A DNA stretch of 64,000 bases, taken from positions 5,828,001-5,892,000 of the forward strand of contig NC_135118.1 of NCBI RefSeq assembly GCF_050908995.1, read 5' to 3'. Made by a program: the position numbers and the translations under genes. The stretch is from Andrena cerasifolii. Its lineage: Eukaryota; Arthropoda; Insecta; Hymenoptera; Andrenidae. The notes beneath the pieces are model-generated. The model saw only the letters and a list, made by a program, of their open reading frames with translations. It did not search any database and was not told the origin of the DNA. Of this stretch, positions 24,101 to 35,599 are shown one piece after another; the stretch's first letter is position 1, and each line of letters begins with the position of its first letter.

Positions 24101-27100
24101 AACTTTTCTCTTAACCTTGCGCCACTCAAAGTGTTAAGGGACTATTTTTTCGATCACTTTCTTGAAATATATGTCAATATCAATGCTTTGACGATATGCT
24201 TAAAATCTGAACCTTTAACTCCAGTCATTGCAAAAGCGGATTGCTCATTACAGGCTCATTACTTTGGGATATCACTTGTTTGACGAATAAACTTCTGCGT
24301 CTGCTCTTGTTGTAAAGGAGGCAAACCTTAATTCGTATCATTAGACATGGTTTAGTAGAAATCCACCATTCATTAAAGCAGCATTACAAATTAGCATCCA
24401 AAGCAGCGCTAGCTTATAGATGGAATTGACAACAACTCGCATATCGTAGTATTATGTATATAAAATAGTGAGGAAACATATGGAGAGTGCTGAAAATTTA
24501 TTTTGTAAATATAGCTATGGCTTAATGGTTGGAATTGGTGCCGGACTAACATTTCCACCAACAGTGTATATTGTAACTGCCTATTTTGAAAAACTTCGAG
24601 GATTTGCGAATGGTTTGTGCATTTCTGGAAGCGCGATCGGAACTATAATATTGCCACCATTCTTACAATATCTTCTAGACAGTTTCGGATACAGGTAACG
24701 AATTCATGTTACATACAATACATTAATAATTCCAATTGTTTAAATTTTGTAAGCCAATTCTTTCAGACTAAAACCAAAACTAAAATGTTCACGTATCTGT
24801 GTACGCATTCTTTTGTGAAAGTCCACTGATACCTATTAGAGATGTACCGACTGGTGTTTTGGCCGACTAGCCGATTAATCGGCCCCCAAGAAGCCGACTA
24901 GTCGCCGATTACAAAAGTGGCCGGACAGTTGGCTTAAGGAGTTACGCCACCCTGAGACGCTCAAACCTAGACGAATTTTTTTTGCAGCTACTATGAGCTT
25001 GAAAATTATTTCTCCACTTCTTATGCGTAGAGCATGTATTAGTGCATATATTGTATAAATACTATACAGAAATGTTAAAAAATGGCTGAGTTATTTGTTG
25101 TCCCGTGAAGCTCCTCCGTGTGAACGGTGTACCAAATATCACACAAAACTATTTGTCTGATTGATTTCAAACTTGGTACACATATTCTTAATGGTATTAT
25201 CTACAATGTAGCATATCATTTTCTTTATGCGATAACACATTCGTATATTAAAAATGTTTTAAGTTTGTTTTGTCAGGTGAAAAACAAATAATTTTCTTCA
25301 CCTTGCTCTTATTTGTGCAATTTTTTTTTCTCAAATCCATATGCTACATTGTAGGTATTTTATTAAGGAATCATCATGTTTTTCATTTCAGATGAACCTG
25401 GGTGTTATAATTTGGTATACCACTCACGCGTGTAACGACAAACAAGCTTCGCGGGACAACAAATAACTCAGCCATTTTTTTATATTTTTAATACATGCTC
25501 TACACATAGGAAGGAAAGCAATAATTTTCATCCTCATACTATCAGTAAAAAAAATCGTCTAAATAGTTTAGTGCTGCTTCGAGCACCTGAGGGTGGCGTA
25601 ACCCCTTAACCGACTAGTCGGCCACTAGTCGGTACACCTCTAATACCTATGTGAAGTGTATTTAAATTCTCATACAGCTTTCCTTTCACTGACCCTAATA
25701 CACATTCCACACTTGTCTGACAACATTTTATATTCGTATCGTTTTGTATTCACAATGTCTTTAAGTTCCTTAAATGTTTTCTTCGTGTCATAGTAGGTAT
25801 ATTGTTAGTCAATTGTTAATGCAATATTCATAATATTAATTATACAGGGTGTCCTAAAATCGTGCAGCACAATTAAATATGCAAAATTATCACGTTAAAC
25901 AAAATGGAAAAGTCCTTTTACAGTTTCGTCACTTTAGACTTCGTTTACGAGATCTAAGCAATGCAAATTTTAGAATATGATCTCTAGCAATCGTCGTTTA
26001 AATCTCGAGTGATTTGTAGAACAAAAAACACGCGTCAGGCTCGACTCAGACGGACAACTTTAGAAGCCCATCACAACCACAAAACAGTGGTTGGGCTGTC
26101 TCTGGAATCAACTTCACATGCGTTTTGTCAACCACTAACAGCGAAAATTTCGTGGTGCAGTTTTTTTGTCGTCGATATTAAATCCATATTTATATTGGTT
26201 CTAACAATATTTCATAAATCAAAACGTGAAATAATAGTAGTATTAAATTCTTCTAAAGAAATTGCAGTAGAAACCATGCAATATTTGTGTACATTATTTG
26301 TCTTACTTCTAGCAATCCGAAAAATTCCCCACGAATAAATGTTTGCACAAAACAATAAAGCCCTTTTAGACAATCGAAAGTTTCAACATTTGAAATATCT
26401 ATTCAGAAAAAAAAATTATCGTCTTTTTTAATTCGAATTAAGAACATTTTGATCACAATGTGAAAAAGTCAAGTACGTTATATAACAAGAAGAACATTAT
26501 AATTGAGGCATTGAGAGCAAAAACGGACTAACCCACATTGAAAAAAAAAATAAATACTTTCCAAAAAAAATTATCTGTAATGCAGTCAATTCTTTTCTAC
26601 GAACGTTTCTTTTTTAATTAATTGTTTAGGGGTTCTAATTGCAGAAATTTATCGTGTTTGCATACAATATGTGGAAACGGTAATTTAAATCTAAAGTTTT
26701 CTTAGCAAAATCACTGAAAACTTGATGTATTGAGGAACAATTATACCAAGTGTTCTGGAATTTTCGTAAAAAAATTGACTAGTCGATTCTGGGGGTGATA
26801 ATAAACCATAAATGTACAGAAATATCGCATGATTATATAGTCTCAACTCACGAGTAAACAAAATACTGCTAATCAAAGTTGCTAATTTTTGCAAATTTTA
26901 ACATGTCTCGGGTCTCTAAATGAATCTTTATTTTCCAGCTCGAGTCGAAACATCTATAAATAAAATTTAAAAATATATTCCCTATTAGATCTGTTTAAGT
27001 GCAATTGATCTAGAATTCGGGAGCGATACAAATTACGTATAATACAAAATCGTTTTTTGGAAAATCTTTGCCCATCCATTGGTAGGATTTACATGAGTAA

Positions 27101-29975
27101 GAAAAAGCAGGTGTGAAAGAGAAAAAATGAATAGCAATCGAATATGAAAATAACCCAATAGGATCCAAATCACATCGTGTTTATTTTCATCAGAACAATC
27201 TCATTAATATGTTAAACATATTTTCATAAGAATAAAACCAAAAATTTAAACATTTAATTTGTCATTAAGGCTGTGGTTTTTAAATGTTGAAAACTGTGGT
27301 TGTCATACACTGACAATATCGGTGCTCGCGCATCGTGCTGAGCATGGTATCGCAGGGTGCCCAAGCACTCATCTGAACAGTGTATGAATAAGCACCGTTT
27401 TCAACGGTGAAAACCTTTTTCCGTGTACTCAATAGGTTAAAGGACCCAATTACTGAAACCTAACCAATTACTATCACCTTAAGCTATTTTACTTAAAATA
27501 ACGTATATCTATAGTATAGATTATGGGTTGAATTACATAATTCTTTTTGTGTATGACTTTACAACGATTATTTATTCGTTATTTTAAGTAAAATAGCTTA
27601 AGGTGACAGTAATTGGTTAGGTGTCAGTAATTGGGTCCTTTACCCTAGCCGCCGGCACGTTGGCTCGTGTCTTATTTCCGTGGCGTACAACGAATATAGC
27701 TCGCGATCATACAACGAATATTTACTGTATTCCTATTATTATGGACATCCTGTATACCATAAATACTTTTCAATTGTCTAACAAGGAAAAGTCTCGAAAT
27801 GTAACTGTGACTTTTTAATATACGATATACCTATGTACAACTTTATATACAATCCACCGAAATATTTTAAATCTGTTCAACAAACAAATGACAACCATTT
27901 AATATGGGTCACTGGCTGTCCCATACAGGGTCGCATTTGTCACAAGGCACACATTAGGCGCAAACTGCTGCCTCACTCTCTATGGGGCCACATTTTAAAA
28001 ATGTGTATGAATTTATTTAACTGAAATAGACTCGGTCCTTTGGGGCTTCATAATAATGTTACACCTAGGGCCTCCAAAAGTATGAATACGGCCCTGGTCC
28101 TACATATAGGGCGATTCTCTCACTAGAGTCCTCAAAGGCAATGCCGCCGGCAATAACGTGCCTCACTCAGTTTCGGGCAGAAATGGGCATTATCTAGATA
28201 AAAAATTATTTAAATAACGAGTGGAAAAAAAGATAATTTATTTTTATTCGCTATTCGGAGCTTCGAATAACGCGATTTACATATCTTCTACTACGCTGCC
28301 GAAAGTTATTCGAAGCCTTCGAATAAAAGTCGAATAACGTACGGATAAAGGTGAAAACTTTATTCAACGGTTCGAATAAACGTTCTTCGAATAAAAAAAT
28401 TATCTTTCGCCGTCGAATAAATGTATTTATCCGTGGTATTTCGAATAAAGATAGATCGTGTTATTCGAAGCATTGAATAACGAATAAAGATAAATTATCT
28501 TTTATTCGACGTTATCTAGATAATTATATTTGCCCATCTCTGAACTAGTGAGTGACTCAAACTTTAACATTGAATATCTCGTGAACTATTAATCATCTAC
28601 GTTTAATACTATGTATTACCAGTTTCAGAATTTTAAGTTCTATTACTTCCCTGCTAAGACAAATATTATTTGATTTTTCAGGGGTGCGGTGTTAATTATG
28701 GGTGCAGTTACTCTAAACACGTTGGTCTGTGGCCTACTGTATCATCCTGTTGAGCAACATATGATTACAGTATCAATAGAGGGGGGAATTGATAACGAAG
28801 CCCTGACTATAGATGAATCAGCTCTTGATAACAAGAGTCAAATATCTAGTCCAATATTACAGGACCCTAAAGACACAGGGAATAATACTAAGACTAAGCA
28901 GCTACAAATATTGTCTGAACTCCTTGATAACACCGCGTCCACTACTGAGAATGAAACATCGGCATACAGTGATACGAAGAAAGAACACAGCGGAGATGAG
29001 AGTACAAACAGTAATTTTAAAACAAAACAGTGTCTAGAAAATAGAAACAACGAAACAGGTGAAGGTAAAAAATATGCAATGGAAAAAGAGAATACATTCG
29101 AAGCGAAAAATAAAAATTTCAACAAAGAAAAAGGAAATACTCTTAATTATCAGAACATTAATTTATTACGACGAGAAAGCAATACATCTGAAACACATGT
29201 AATGACCAATAAACTACAGATGGAAAAGCCGGAATTAAATAAATATTCACAGGACAAAAGCAAAAATGAAAAAGTCAGCGAAAAACCAAAAACGGATGTA
29301 GAGAAATTGTCAGAAAAATCAGTATCCGAAATAGCGTTGCCTACAGTAGACACAAAAGACAAATCACACTTTTTTAATCTGAGTGTGCTTAAAGATCCAG
29401 TTTATTTAGTAATTCTAATTTCAAACTCCACTCCAGCAATCAGTAATACCAATTTTATGCTTCTATTACCTTCTTATGCTATTTCGCAAGGTTTCGATAA
29501 GAACTCTTCTGCTCTGCTTCTGTCTGTGGTTTCTGCTCTTGACTTAGTTGGTAGAATCGGTGGTGCTTCATTGTCGGATATAGATTTTGTTCCCAAATAC
29601 TACTATTTTGTTGGTGGACTTGGCACAAGTGGACTAGCTTTAGCGCTGTTACCCATGGCGACGAGTTATACAATGCTTTCCGTTTTTTGCGCATTGTTTG
29701 GATTATCATCTGGTATGTATATTGGTATCACAACAGTAATTCTGGCAGATATGCTTGGCACAGAGAATCTTAGCTCATCATATGGAATATCTTTGTTCGT
29801 TAATGGAGTTCTTCAATTACTTGGACCGCCTGTCTGTGGAGTAATATTTGAGAGTATAGGATCATACAAACCGATCTTTTTAGCTTTTGGTATTATACTT
29901 ATCCTTGGCACTGCCTTGTGGGCAGTTGTACCCCTTATAAAGAGGCATAATAAAAAAGATGTGCAAGCTGTATAA
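21151..29975 (+). CDS. SLC16/monocarboxylate-transporter-like MFS protein, 604 aa, four coding exons
   Basis: Coding exons are 21151-21364, 21557-21683, 24515-24694 and 28682-29975; phases agree at every GT-AG junction. Residues 14-21 read DGGWGWVV, the TM1 signature of the SLC16 monocarboxylate transporter family, which moves small carboxylates (often with protons) across membranes. Exons 1-3 and the start of exon 4 encode TM1-6, including GTIILPPF and YFEKLRGFANG, which match the TM4-5 region of MCTs. Residues about 197-408 are a very long hydrophilic loop rich in Asn, Lys, Glu and Ser, and TM7-12 follow from LKDPVYLVILIS. The ATG lies 40 nt after a 3' splice site (21110), so at least one upstream non-coding exon is expected. 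A polyadenylation signal lies at 30545. Introns 2 and 3 are swollen by transposon relics. The substrate cannot be assigned; insect MCT9/12/14-like proteins are the nearest kind I recall. Confidence 0.93.
21956..22170 (-). pseudogene. C-terminal fragment of a mariner transposase in the SLC16 intron 2
   Basis: On the minus strand the frame reads CHPPYSPDISSFDCYLFL and then FNEESLKEALRNFFSYKN. This is the mariner catalytic-domain block (HPPYSPDLAPSDYHLF kind), ending at a stop near 21956. The third acidic residue of the DD34D triad is present in SSFDCYLF. Upstream sequence is too decayed to read. Non-functional. Confidence 0.72.
22675..22945 (-). repeat. Second copy of the repeat at 15842, in SLC16 intron 2
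   Basis: It starts GGGCGTCCGTAGGC and ends CCCCCGGACGCCCC. The inverted match to 15842-16112 is roughly 90% by eye. Confidence 0.7.
23287..23817. mobile_element. Foldback element with ACAGGATGYCCC ends, in SLC16 intron 2
   Basis: CAAAATTGAGGGACCATCCTG at the left pairs with CAGGATTGTCCCTCAATTTTG at the right, and CAATATCTTGATGCAAAAAG also pairs. The middle holds unpaired sequence. Confidence 0.7.
24829..25650. mobile_element. hAT-like long-inverted-repeat element, 806 bp, with perfect 8-bp duplication, in SLC16 intron 3
   Basis: The element 24837-25642 begins TAGAGATGTACCGACTGG and ends with the complement CGGTACACCTCTA. ATACCTAT flanks both sides (24829-24836, 25643-25650). Arms of several hundred bp pair (GTTACGCCACCCTGAG / CTGAGGGTGGCGTAAC). 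Confidence 0.85.
27434..27645. mobile_element. Foldback element in SLC16 intron 3
   Basis: GGTTAAAGGACCCAATTACTG pairs with CAGTAATTGGGTCCTTTACC, and TCACCTTAAGCTATTTTACTT with its complement. Confidence 0.7.
28178..28542. mobile_element. MITE with CAGAAATGGGCA/TGCCCATCTCTG ends, in SLC16 intron 3
   Basis: The near-complementary ends enclose ATCTAGATA and TTATTCGAA-type palindromic sequence. Ends match those of the element at 14004. Its flanks do not show a matching duplication. Confidence 0.65.
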
Positions 29976-30544
29976 CAGTGTATCGCTACTAGTGTTATAC
30001 AATGAACTTTAAGCACATTTAAGTAAACTGAAGTATTTCTAGGTTTTCCAACATCTGTATTATATAAGTGCCACCTGATCATCAATTTTTTCGCAGTAAA
30101 TCCTCAATCCATTAGGAATATTTAATTTTTATTTTGTCAACTTTATCGATTAACCTTTTTTTACTTGAAGGTGTATATTACAAATGTGCATTTGATACTG
30201 CAAATATTTATACATAATTATAATATACCACGATTTTATGTACAGAGACCAATGACGATCTGTGCAACTCAATACTAATGCACGTCGCCCTGGAAAAAAC
30301 GCTTTCACCCCTGTGCATTTGTATTTGTTTGAAATGATTCATTAACAGGCAATGTACATCAAACGTAAAATAATTCGTATCGTACTAGTCAAATACACGA
30401 AAGCCACTGGTGAAGAAAGCGTCCGTTCCTAGGCGAATTCCGATTTCGTGCAATTGGTAATACCCAAGCGAGGTGGGCATAAAATCATTACACCTTCGAC
30501 CCCACAATGGTGCAAATTGAAGCGACTGATACATTGCTACAACA

Positions 30545-30550
30545 AATAAA
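30545..30550 (+). other. Candidate polyadenylation signal of the SLC16-like gene
   Basis: AATAAA lies about 570 nt after the stop at 29975. It is the first canonical signal I see downstream on this strand, and no other gene intervenes. Confidence 0.5.
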
Positions 30551-30784
30551 TTCATATACTAGAATTAAAAGGTTTCAATTTATTCAGTTTCTATTACATA
30601 TATGAGGTAGGTTTAGTGACGTATTTCTTCATTTCTGTAACACTTTGCACATTTCAATATAACATTATGCAACATACATTGCAACAGTAAATTCGTGAAA
30701 ATAAGGAACGTATTTGTTGCAATATAACACGAATCGTTTGTGCCCAGAGTGGATTAATGCAGATATACTGCTCGACACTATTGT

Positions 30785-30915
30785 TAAACGATTTTATTTA
30801 ATTTCATTTCTCTGTCTGTGTGTTTGTCCATTTGTTTCGTTTAAATCTTGTAACTCAATTTTAACTCATTTCCATAAATTCAATCGACTTGGAACTTTGC
30901 AGGCATACGTAGTTA
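30785..30915 (+). repeat. Dispersed repeat copy (partner at 4055-4195)
   Basis: Shares CAAATCTTGTAAC, CAATTTTAAC and ACTTTGCAGGCATACGTAGTT with the complement of 4055-4195. Confidence 0.5.
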
Positions 30916-30956
30916 TGAGGGCAATACAACAATTTGAAAAACTCCTCCCCGAGACA

Positions 30957-31670
30957 AAGGACAATGTTAAGTCCCAGAGGGGGTTACTGACTTACGAGCG
31001 TACAGCAATTGCTATACACCATTGGAAAGATTTCGTCAAGACGAATCGATTGATATCATTTTTAACTTCGAAATCAGATGGGATCGCCTCGAAAAGTGGC
31101 CTCAAAGTTCGAGATTTTGCAGTTTTGAACAAAAGAAACCGGTAGTAAAATTCGATCCGACGCGAGGAACTTAGGGTAGGCACCTGAGGAAACAACGAGG
31201 GATGTAAGCGATACTTTAGCAGTTTGGGGTGGCAAATGTACCTCATGGCCTTCATTTCAGGATCGTATTGGGCCTACGTTTGCCCCATGGGCCACTGATC
31301 CATTGGCCATTTCGTACTGGGTAATGGTAAAGGGGCCCAAGCGGCAAACGCAGGACCAACACCGCCCTGAAATAAAGGTTATGAAGCACATTTGCCGCCC
31401 CAAACTGCGAGAGTATCGCTTACATCCGTCGGTTTTTCCTTAGGTGCCTATTCGAGGTCCTCGGGCCGGAAGGGATTTTACTATCGGTTTCTTATGTTGA
31501 AAACCGCAAAATCTCTAACTTTGAGGCCTTTTTCAAGGTGATCCCATCTGATTTTGAAGTTAAAAAGTGTCATCGATTGACCTTGGCGGGATCTTTCCAA
31601 TGGTATACATATAGCATTCGCTATACGCTCGTAGGTCAGTAATCCCCTGGGACTTAACATTGTCCTTACA
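30957..31670. mobile_element. Foldback element with arms of about 340 bp
   Basis: AAGGACAATGTTAAGTCCCAG pairs with CTGGGACTTAACATTGTCCTT. CAGATGGGATC, GGATGTAAGCGATACT and TTTGGGGTGGCAAATG also pair. The ORFs of 143 and 87 codons here lie inside the arms and are not genes. Confidence 0.75.
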
Positions 31671-31694
31671 TCCCCTATAATTTTAAACCCCTGT

Positions 31695-31856
31695 AATTAA
31701 TTAAAAATGAATTGTGATTTGTTAAAAATGAATTGTAATTTGTTAAAAATGAATTGTAATTTGTTAAAAATGAATTGTAATTTCATCAAAATGAATTGTA
31801 ATTTCTTAAAAATGAATTGTATTTTTTTAAAAATAAAAATTAATTGTAATTTGTGA
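31695..31856. repeat. Tandem repeat of about 21-bp TTAAAAATGAATTGTAATTTG units
   Basis: Seven or so units with minor changes are directly repeated. Confidence 0.7.
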
Positions 31857-31959
31857 ATGTTCAGATATACCTATTTGTTTCAAAAGTTTTCAAAGGAGAT
31901 ATTTCAGTGGGAATTCATAAGAAAAAATTCGTTGCAAAACACAAACACCAAAAAGCAAA

Positions 31960-32510
31960 AAATATATAAAAAAAATAAGTGAACCGATTCCATTTAACTT
32001 AGTCAATAATGCACTAAAAAGTAAAAAATAATTATTTTCTTGTATTACAATTTCGATGGTGATATGCGGGTTTAAATAAAATCATACATGTGAGCTCTGT
32101 GATTATCCTTTTTTCAATTGATTTGAGCAGTTCTACAGGATAATCACAGAGTTTGTATGACTTTATTTAATGTCACATATCACCATCGAAATTGTAGTAC
32201 AAGAAAATAATTATTTATGGGCAGAGAGCTGCGTGCTAGCGGTGCCCTTTGAAGGCAGGTGTGCCCGGGCGCTGCGTAGCACCGGTGCCCTCGATGGCCC
32301 GCCGGAGCCCCGCGGAGGGCCCCCCATCCATCCGCGAGCGCACGATCACGAAAACCGTGCAGCCAGTTACGCTCAGGCGTTCCGAAGGTCAAGATTCATA
32401 TTAATAAACTATATATTATTTACCCCACATATTTTTTACTTTTTAGTGCATTATTAAACAAGTTAAATAAAATCGTTTTACTTAAAAAACATTCTTTTCG
32501 TATATTTTGT
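31960..32510. mobile_element. Foldback element, family A copy 2, carrying a GC-rich insertion
   Basis: Arms match family A at 3489-3825 (TTTCGATGGTGATA, AAAATAATTATT, TTTTTAGTGCATTATTAA). The right arm is interrupted between about 32217 and 32433 by about 215 bp whose first part is very GC-rich (GCCCGCCGGAGCCCCGCGG). Confidence 0.65.
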
Positions 32511-32514
32511 TTAT

Positions 32515-33720
32515 CGATCAATCAGACGAAAAGTTAAAAGAAACTCATATAAACTAAATAGTGTACCATCTGATACATAGATGGCATTGTTCTAAATTAT
32601 CAGTTATTACTTAGAAGATGACGTATTGTTTCAAATTTAAGAATCAATAAACAAGTGACTATTCAAATCGGCAAACTTTATCGTCGAAAAAATGTGTCGC
32701 AATAAATTAGACCTTGTTATAAGTTTTCTAAATTTATATGTATTCGGGTATTCAAATTGTTTTCTCTGTCTTATTTACTTGTTGCATGATTTTTAAAAAG
32801 ATTGTATATGCCTTTTCTTGGGCATTTATTTTTCATTTATTCATGTATACATTAATTGAAATTAATTATATCTTCAGCAAAAAATGGTGTCGAGTAGTAT
32901 ATACCTGACGCAAATTTAATTGGCCTCTCAGAGTCACTTCTCCAACTGTGAATGATGCCATGAGTAACGCCTTCTGTTGCAGTGTTATTATGTACCTCAT
33001 TTTTCTCTTATAACAAGTAGACGAGTGGGCATCTTTGAACTTCTATCAGTGCTCGTAATAGTAAAGCAACTTTCGTTTACTGGTACTGCTAGTCAAACCT
33101 GTGTCTTTCACTTTCACTTTCACTTTACATACATATCTTGCTTTTTCATTTTCATTCCGCATATCTTCATATCGTTAGTCTAATATCGCAGTTTCCTTCA
33201 TACTGTTTAAACTTCGTGCCTGACAATAAACAATTTGATGGAACGAATATACATTAAAACACAAACTGGAAGGGCAAAAGAATAATGGTAGGCTATGGTC
33301 AGGGTTATTCCCCAATGGCCTTGAGATGCCAATTAATTTTACAGTCAGTGTAATAACTTACAGCCTACTTAAAATAAACTTATTATATTTTTCTTTAGAA
33401 AGAGACAGTATACACCGAAAATAAAATTAATTAAAATGTCATATAGATAGTAGTCGTTATTTTTTCTTATCATATAATTATGAGTAACCACATGCATAAA
33501 ATAATAAAAATTGAATAATGAGTTGAAAAAAGCAAGAATAAACACGAAGGAACATTTTCACATATCAGTTATACTACCTGATCATTTAAATTTTTACATT
33601 AAGATAATCATGTTATGCATATTTCACCAAAAAATAAAAATAACTGCATTCAACAACTAAAACAGTAAATAAGGATGACAATCGCATAAAAACTTTTTAT
33701 GTATAACCCACAAATGTAAT
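32515..33720. other. AT-rich intergenic sequence, no feature seen
   Basis: A short TTTCAC tandem lies at 33107-33124. Otherwise there are no repeats, ORFs or RNA genes I can support. Confidence 0.45.
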
Positions 33721-33724
33721 AGTA

Positions 33725-33913
33725 TACGGGGTGTTCCACCTAAATATCTTCCTTCTTCAGATGTGATAAAAGAAAAAATATTTCATACATAATTTGAATG
33801 GTGCCTGCGGGTGAATACTCTGCGAGGAATACCATGTATGATACCATTCAAATTACACATGAAGTATTTTTTGTATAAACACAACTGAAGAAGATATTTA
33901 GGTGGCCTGTTTT
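33725..33913. mobile_element. Foldback element with GTTCCACCTAAATATCTTC ends
   Basis: CCACCTAAATATCTTC pairs with GAAGATATTTAGGTGG, and ATTTGAATGGTGCC with ATACCATTCAAAT. Confidence 0.7.
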
Positions 33914-33984
33914 AGATAGATTACTCTGTATAAGAGTGTAATTTTTAAAATTGTCATTTCAACATTAACAGAATAATAGTCTAA

Positions 33985-34343
33985 TACAGTATGCTCTCGC
34001 TATGTGTTCGCGGCTCGGGGCTGGCGGCGAGCGCTTAGCCGTTTAGCGAGTAGCGGAGACAATTCCAAGGTGCCAATGGCGCGAGTGAAAAAAAACGAAA
34101 GCGAGCTCTCAGCGGCGTAGTACAGTCTATTCTCGTTATAAGCTCATTTCGACTATGCGTTGTATGCTTGGCCGCTATCCCCACCATTTCTTGGAATGCT
34201 TCGGTCGAGAGTGAGAGAATCCGAGTGAGCGAGAGGGGACTCTTTTCGTGCAACACTCACTGGCAGCTCGAAATAGTCGACGCTATGCGTTGTAAGCTCC
34301 CCGCCAACCCCGAGCGTGGAGCCTATAACGAGAATTTACTGTA
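33985..34343. mobile_element. pogo/Tigger-like MITE with TA duplication
   Basis: CAGTATGCTCTCGCTATG (33987) pairs with the right end, whose complement is CAGTAAATTCTCGTTATA. CTCGGGG and TGGCGG recur in the arms. TA flanks both ends. Confidence 0.6.
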
Positions 34344-34392
34344 AGGGCGCGGCCCGAATACTCTATGAAATGCTGAGGATAGTGAAGAGTAC

Positions 34393-35596
34393 TTAAGGCT
34401 AGTTTATATTAGTCAAGTAACTCGGCTTAGTGAACTGAGCCCAGTGCTCGGCTCAATACTCGACTCGCACGATGCTAGTTTAGTATGACAGTAGAATAAA
34501 TGGCGGATGCGAGTGCGGGTCAACGTCGTCGGCTTATTACACTGCATAAAAATTGTTTGTTAGGAGTGTATAACGTGTTATTGGATGAAGTTCATGGTCT
34601 TATAGAAGGTGAAAAAAGCAGAAGAAAACGGTTGTGTGTACGTGACGGGATAGGAAGGAGAAATCGATTAGGTGCCTTTGCACTTCTTCTCAAGAAACTT
34701 GCAGCTGAGGACGTTAAGGAGTACAGAATGTGTTTACGAATGACTCCACACCAATTTAACACTCCTTTGGGTACGGTTGCTACTAAAGTAAAGAAACAGG
34801 ACACTTACATAAGGGAGGCAATTTGACCATAATTAAAGTTGGAAGTGACCCTGAATTTTTTCGCCACTGGAAACAACTACCGTTCTCTGAAACATTTTTT
34901 CAGGGTTTCAAAGCCCTCGATATCCAATCTTATACCAGAGGTTTACATCGCCATCTTCCAACCGACCTTTTGCACATCGCGTCTTTGTCGTGCTTAGCGG
35001 AAAGCGAGCATATTTGTTACCATTTCAGCTGCGTCACTGTCCTTCGACGGTGGTGGGGGAGGGTCAGTGTACGAGCTACTATAGGCCCGTCTTTAAATTA
35101 CGTAGGCGTAATTTTGACGATTTCCTACCCCCTCCCTCCTCCAGTATAGGAATTCGTAAGATTTGATATTCCAACCCCCTCCTTACGTAATATTTTTCAC
35201 ACTTCAATTTTTTAGTTGTTAAAATTCTTTTAAAGGTTTATATAATTAATTTAGCTCGGTTTCAGGAAATTTGAACTAAATCTACCTTTCTGGGACATTA
35301 ATGATAGAATTTGTATTTATTTAAAATTAAGTTAAACAGTATTACGTAAGGCGCTACCTGACTCACCCCGCCCTTGTAAGAAAACGTAAGAAATTCGCGA
35401 TCCCCTTCCCCCCCCAAAAATCCTTTCCTAATTTAAGGATGACCCATACGCTCTCCACTCTACCACTTAATTCGACTACTAGGTCCTCGCCCGTTTACTC
35501 GACCAACTGTTTACACTACTTAGCCGAGTTAGATATGCTTTTTCACTCTCGCCTCTCTACTGTACCGTATACTTGATTAATGTAAACTAACCTTTA
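34393..35596 (+). mobile_element. PIF/Harbinger element, 1198 bp with TTA target duplication
   Basis: The left end (34396) reads AGGCTAGTTTATATTAGTC and the right end (to 35593) is its near-complement CATTAATG/CTAACCT. TTA flanks both sides (34393-34395, 35594-35596), which is the PIF/Harbinger duplication. A transposase remnant lies just inside the left end. A second repeat (about 35085-35455), whose ends pair (CCGTCTTTAAATTACG with CTAATTTAAGGATGAC), is nested in the right half. Confidence 0.82.
34500..34826 (+). pseudogene. N-terminal remnant of a PIF/Harbinger (HARBI1-like) transposase
   Basis: The 108-residue frame from an ATG at 34500 matches the N-terminal region of Harbinger transposases: RKRLCVRDGIGRR, LLKKLAAEDVKEY, RMTPHQFNTPL and VKKQDTYIREAI. 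The frame stops exactly where the family continues with the start of the catalytic half, and no DDE domain follows. It sits inside an element with matching ends and a TTA duplication, so it belongs to a non-autonomous, decayed transposon. Confidence 0.82.
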
Positions 35597-35599
35597 GTT

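Noticed and set aside
25846..25860. Full transposon at TATACAGGGTGTCC
   Set aside because: The sequence looks like a common insect transposon end, but I could not find the matching second end, so I did not call an element.
30714..31255. ORFs of 143 (+) and 87 (-) codons
   Set aside because: They lie in a dispersed repeat and in the arms of the palindrome 30957-31670, have no family similarity, and the longer does not begin at ATG.
31695..31856. CRISPR-like array
   Set aside because: The 21-bp units are directly adjacent without unique spacers, in a eukaryotic genome; this is a simple tandem repeat.
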